Assembly (NCBI GenBank): GCA_031268525.1
Contig: JAIRXA010000112.1
Span: 1 to 8,379, forward strand
Origin: Coriobacteriales bacterium
GTDB lineage: Bacteria; Actinomycetota; Coriobacteriia; Coriobacteriales; UBA8131
Reading direction: 5' to 3'
DNA: 8,379 nt
Positions 7,533-8,379 of the stretch are shown one piece after another (position 1 is the first letter of the stretch; the number at the start of each line of letters is the position of its first letter). Under the pieces are notes generated by a model. The model saw nothing but the letters and a program-made list of their open reading frames with translations. It searched no databases and had not been told where the DNA came from. The translations under genes and the position numbers were made by a program.

Positions 7533-7754
7533 TGCCAAATCTACATGCGGATTCTCATTCCGTCTATTTCAGTATATCCAACTTGAAGGGCATCAGCCCA
7601 GCAAGAATATACTAAATTCTTTGTAGGTTTGGCGACTGTGGGTTGATTCCCTTCATCCTGTCGCCGGTTATCCTTTCCCACGACAATTTAGAAGGCATCG
7701 CTCATCAGCCTGAGTATCTGCAGGGTGTTGCTCGTTGGGCGAGGGAGGTGAGCA
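7533..7754 (+). promoter_or_regulatory. Long structured leader of the peptide operon
   Basis: No convincing gene is seen here, but several stems are. A long hairpin pairs 7571-7577 with 7607-7613, then CTTG/CAAG (7582-7585 with 7602-7605), then GGGC/GCCC (7588-7591 with 7596-7599) around ATCA. A second pairs GGCGAC (7631-7636) with GTCGCC (7660-7665), with an inner GGG/CCC. Near the start, GCTCATC (7700-7706) can pair with GGTGAGC (7747-7753), covering part of the ribosome binding site GGGAGG (7743-7748). A small CTCG/CGAG stem lies at 7731-7743. This would allow translational control of the precursor. It matches no riboswitch class I recognise. Confidence 0.35.
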
Positions 7755-7928
7755 ATGATGGAGTTGCCAAAGATCAAAGAGGTTAAGCGCTTTAATGACG
7801 TGAGCATTTCTGAGCACGACCGTAAACGAGCCTATGCAGCAGAGAGCATAGGGCCTCAATATTCAAGCAAGGGTTGTAGCTGTTCGAATTTTTTGGGTGC
7901 GACAACCTCGCATGGGTGTTGCTACTGA
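7755..7928 (+). CDS. Putative RiPP precursor peptide, Cys-rich C-terminus
   Basis: This 57-residue ORF has a strong ribosome binding site, GGGAGG, 6 nt before ATG 7755; a second ATG at 7758 is also usable and would shorten the product by one residue. Residues 1-39 are highly charged (KIKEVKRFNDV, then EHDRKR), as in a leader peptide. From G40 the sequence GCSCSNFLGATTSHGCCY has no Asp, Glu, Lys or Arg and holds four Cys (41, 43, 55, 56) and five Ser/Thr. This split, together with a PqqD-like gene 94 bp downstream, is the usual layout of a RiPP precursor beside its recognition element. The Cys residues fit thioether crosslinks by a radical SAM enzyme (sactipeptide/ranthipeptide-like), but lanthionine or azole chemistry is not excluded. 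There is no GG-type cleavage site; cleavage near K39-G40 is a guess. I do not recognise the family. An unmodified small Cys protein is the alternative. Confidence 0.72.
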   Translation: MMELPKIKEVKRFNDVSISEHDRKRAYAAESIGPQYSSKGCSCSNFLGATTSHGCCY

Positions 7929-7936
7929 AGAAGTGG

Positions 7937-7983
7937 CGAAGCGGCCGATTTTCCGGGCTCGAATGATAAATTCGGCCGCTTCG
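7937..7983 (+). terminator. Strong hairpin between precursor and PqqD-like gene (attenuator or stabiliser)
   Basis: CGAAGCGGCCGA (7937-7948) is perfectly complementary to TCGGCCGCTTCG (7972-7983). TTT/AAA pairs extend it inward past one T-T mismatch. It begins 8 nt after the precursor stop. No T-run follows, so it may be a partial terminator or a 3' stabilising stem. In RiPP operons such stems commonly allow more precursor than enzyme to be made. Confidence 0.6.
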
Positions 7984-7989
7984 AACTCC

Positions 7990-8007
7990 TTGTCGTTGCA
8001 ACGACAA
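7990..8007. promoter_or_regulatory. Perfect 18-bp palindrome upstream of the PqqD-like gene
   Basis: TTGTCGTTGCAACGACAA is its own reverse complement and ends 2 nt before the AAAGGG ribosome binding site (8010-8015). As DNA it fits an operator for a dimeric regulator; as RNA it could fold into a 7-bp stem with a TGCA loop next to the ribosome binding site. No promoter overlapping it was recognised. Confidence 0.5.
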
Positions 8008-8021
8008 ACAAAGGGCTAACT

Positions 8022-8318
8022 ATGAAGACAAACCCAGCATTTGTCCTGCGGCACGTAGGGACAGTCCATCTGTTGATACCTGCCCGCAAGAACGATGTTA
8101 CACAAAGTTATCTCTCACTCAACGAGATGGCTGCGTGGACTTGGCAAAACACCTGTAACTTCAATAGTTTGGAGAGCTTGGTTACCGCTGTGGTTGAACA
8201 TTTCCAGCTTAACAAGAAAGACGAGAGAGAGCAGATTGAAGAATTCTGCAACTCTCTTGTCTCCGTATTGCCTCAAAATAAAAAGTACTTGAAATACCAT
8301 TCGTTGCCTCAGAAATAA
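8022..8318 (+). CDS. Standalone PqqD-like protein (RiPP recognition element)
   Basis: This 98-residue protein matches the PqqD fold family. It has an N-terminal strand region NPAFVLRHVGTVHLLIP (from residue 4), then SYLSLNEMAAWTWQN, like the family pattern LNExGAxxW, and two predicted helices (SLESLVTAVVEHFQLN and DEREQIEEFCNSLVSVL). PqqD-like proteins bind RiPP leader peptides and deliver them to a modifying enzyme, often a radical SAM protein. The start at 8022 has AAAGGG 6 nt upstream. The gene follows the Cys-rich precursor by 94 bp across a strong hairpin, so the two probably form one operon. The last 15 or so residues (NKKYLKYHSLPQK) lie beyond the usual domain end and overlap an open -1 frame. 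PQQ itself is unlikely to be the product, because the precursor lacks the Glu and Tyr arrangement of PqqA. Confidence 0.85.
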   Translation: MKTNPAFVLRHVGTVHLLIPARKNDVTQSYLSLNEMAAWTWQNTCNFNSLESLVTAVVEHFQLNKKDEREQIEEFCNSLVSVLPQNKKYLKYHSLPQK

Positions 8319-8379
8319 ATGTACTTGAAAGGTCTGCCTTCTCTCCTTTCATCTCTGAGGTTTACCCTACAACTATACC
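8282..8379 (+). other. Uncertain coding at the right edge: two open frames
   Basis: Two frames are open to the edge. One starts at ATG 8319, directly after the PqqD-like stop (TAAATG), and reads MYLKGLPSLLSSLRFTLQLY, but has no ribosome binding site. The other, -1 relative to the PqqD-like frame, runs from 8282, reads KVLEIPFVASEINVLERS onward and looks protein-like, but has no start codon. The next biosynthetic gene may begin in either, or beyond the edge. Confidence 0.2.

Noticed and set aside
7545..7586. 13-codon upstream ORF (MRILIPSISVYPT) in the peptide-operon leader
   Set aside because: There is no ribosome binding site, and its composition is not that of a known attenuator peptide.
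7636..7666. tRNA T-arm-like GGGTTGATTCCC
   Set aside because: The loop lacks the C of the TTC consensus, and no acceptor, D or anticodon arms fit around it.
7872..7928. Lasso peptide core starting at G40
   Set aside because: There is no Asp or Glu at positions 7-9, or anywhere in the core, to close the macrolactam ring.

Overview
The window looks like chromosomal DNA of a GC-rich Gram-positive bacterium, most likely an actinomycete. The NCS2 permease carries the TTTYAENIGVMAATRVYS form of its substrate motif that I associate with Actinomycetota. A coriobacterial (Olsenella/Atopobium-like) host is my guess and is not proven by the sequence. All supported genes are on the + strand.

Region 1 (1-5118) is the end of a transporter operon. 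The first gene enters from outside the window. It encodes an unusual fusion: the tail of one ECF-type ATPase domain, a complete second ECF-type ATPase domain, a low-complexity linker, and then a whole ABC half-transporter (membrane domain plus ATPase). Overlapping it by 8 bp, behind a strong Shine-Dalgarno sequence, is a second half-transporter. The two should form a heterodimer of the exporter-fold class that includes the YbtPQ/IrtAB siderophore importers. The fusion would tether this pair to an ECF importer whose other subunits are probably encoded upstream. Both proteins carry repeat-rich low-complexity inserts.

Region 2 (5119-7131) has a 300-bp spacer with two kinds of short tandem repeat and a candidate promoter. 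It is followed by a monocistronic uracil/xanthine-family permease with an unusual C-terminal extension, and then a perfect 14-bp hairpin as candidate terminator.

Region 3 (7132-7530) has no convincing intact gene. It holds a possible transposase scar and a 67-nt, nearly perfect inverted repeat.

Region 4 (about 7518-8379) is more AT-rich and is the most interesting part. An extended -10 promoter precedes a structured leader of roughly 220 nt. Next comes a 57-residue ORF with a charged N-terminal half and an almost uncharged Cys-rich C-terminus (GCSCSNFLGATTSHGCCY), then a strong hairpin, a perfect 18-bp palindrome and a standalone PqqD-like gene. I read this as the start of a RiPP (ribosomally made, modified peptide) biosynthetic operon: precursor peptide, attenuating hairpin, RiPP recognition element. 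The modifying enzymes would lie beyond the right edge.
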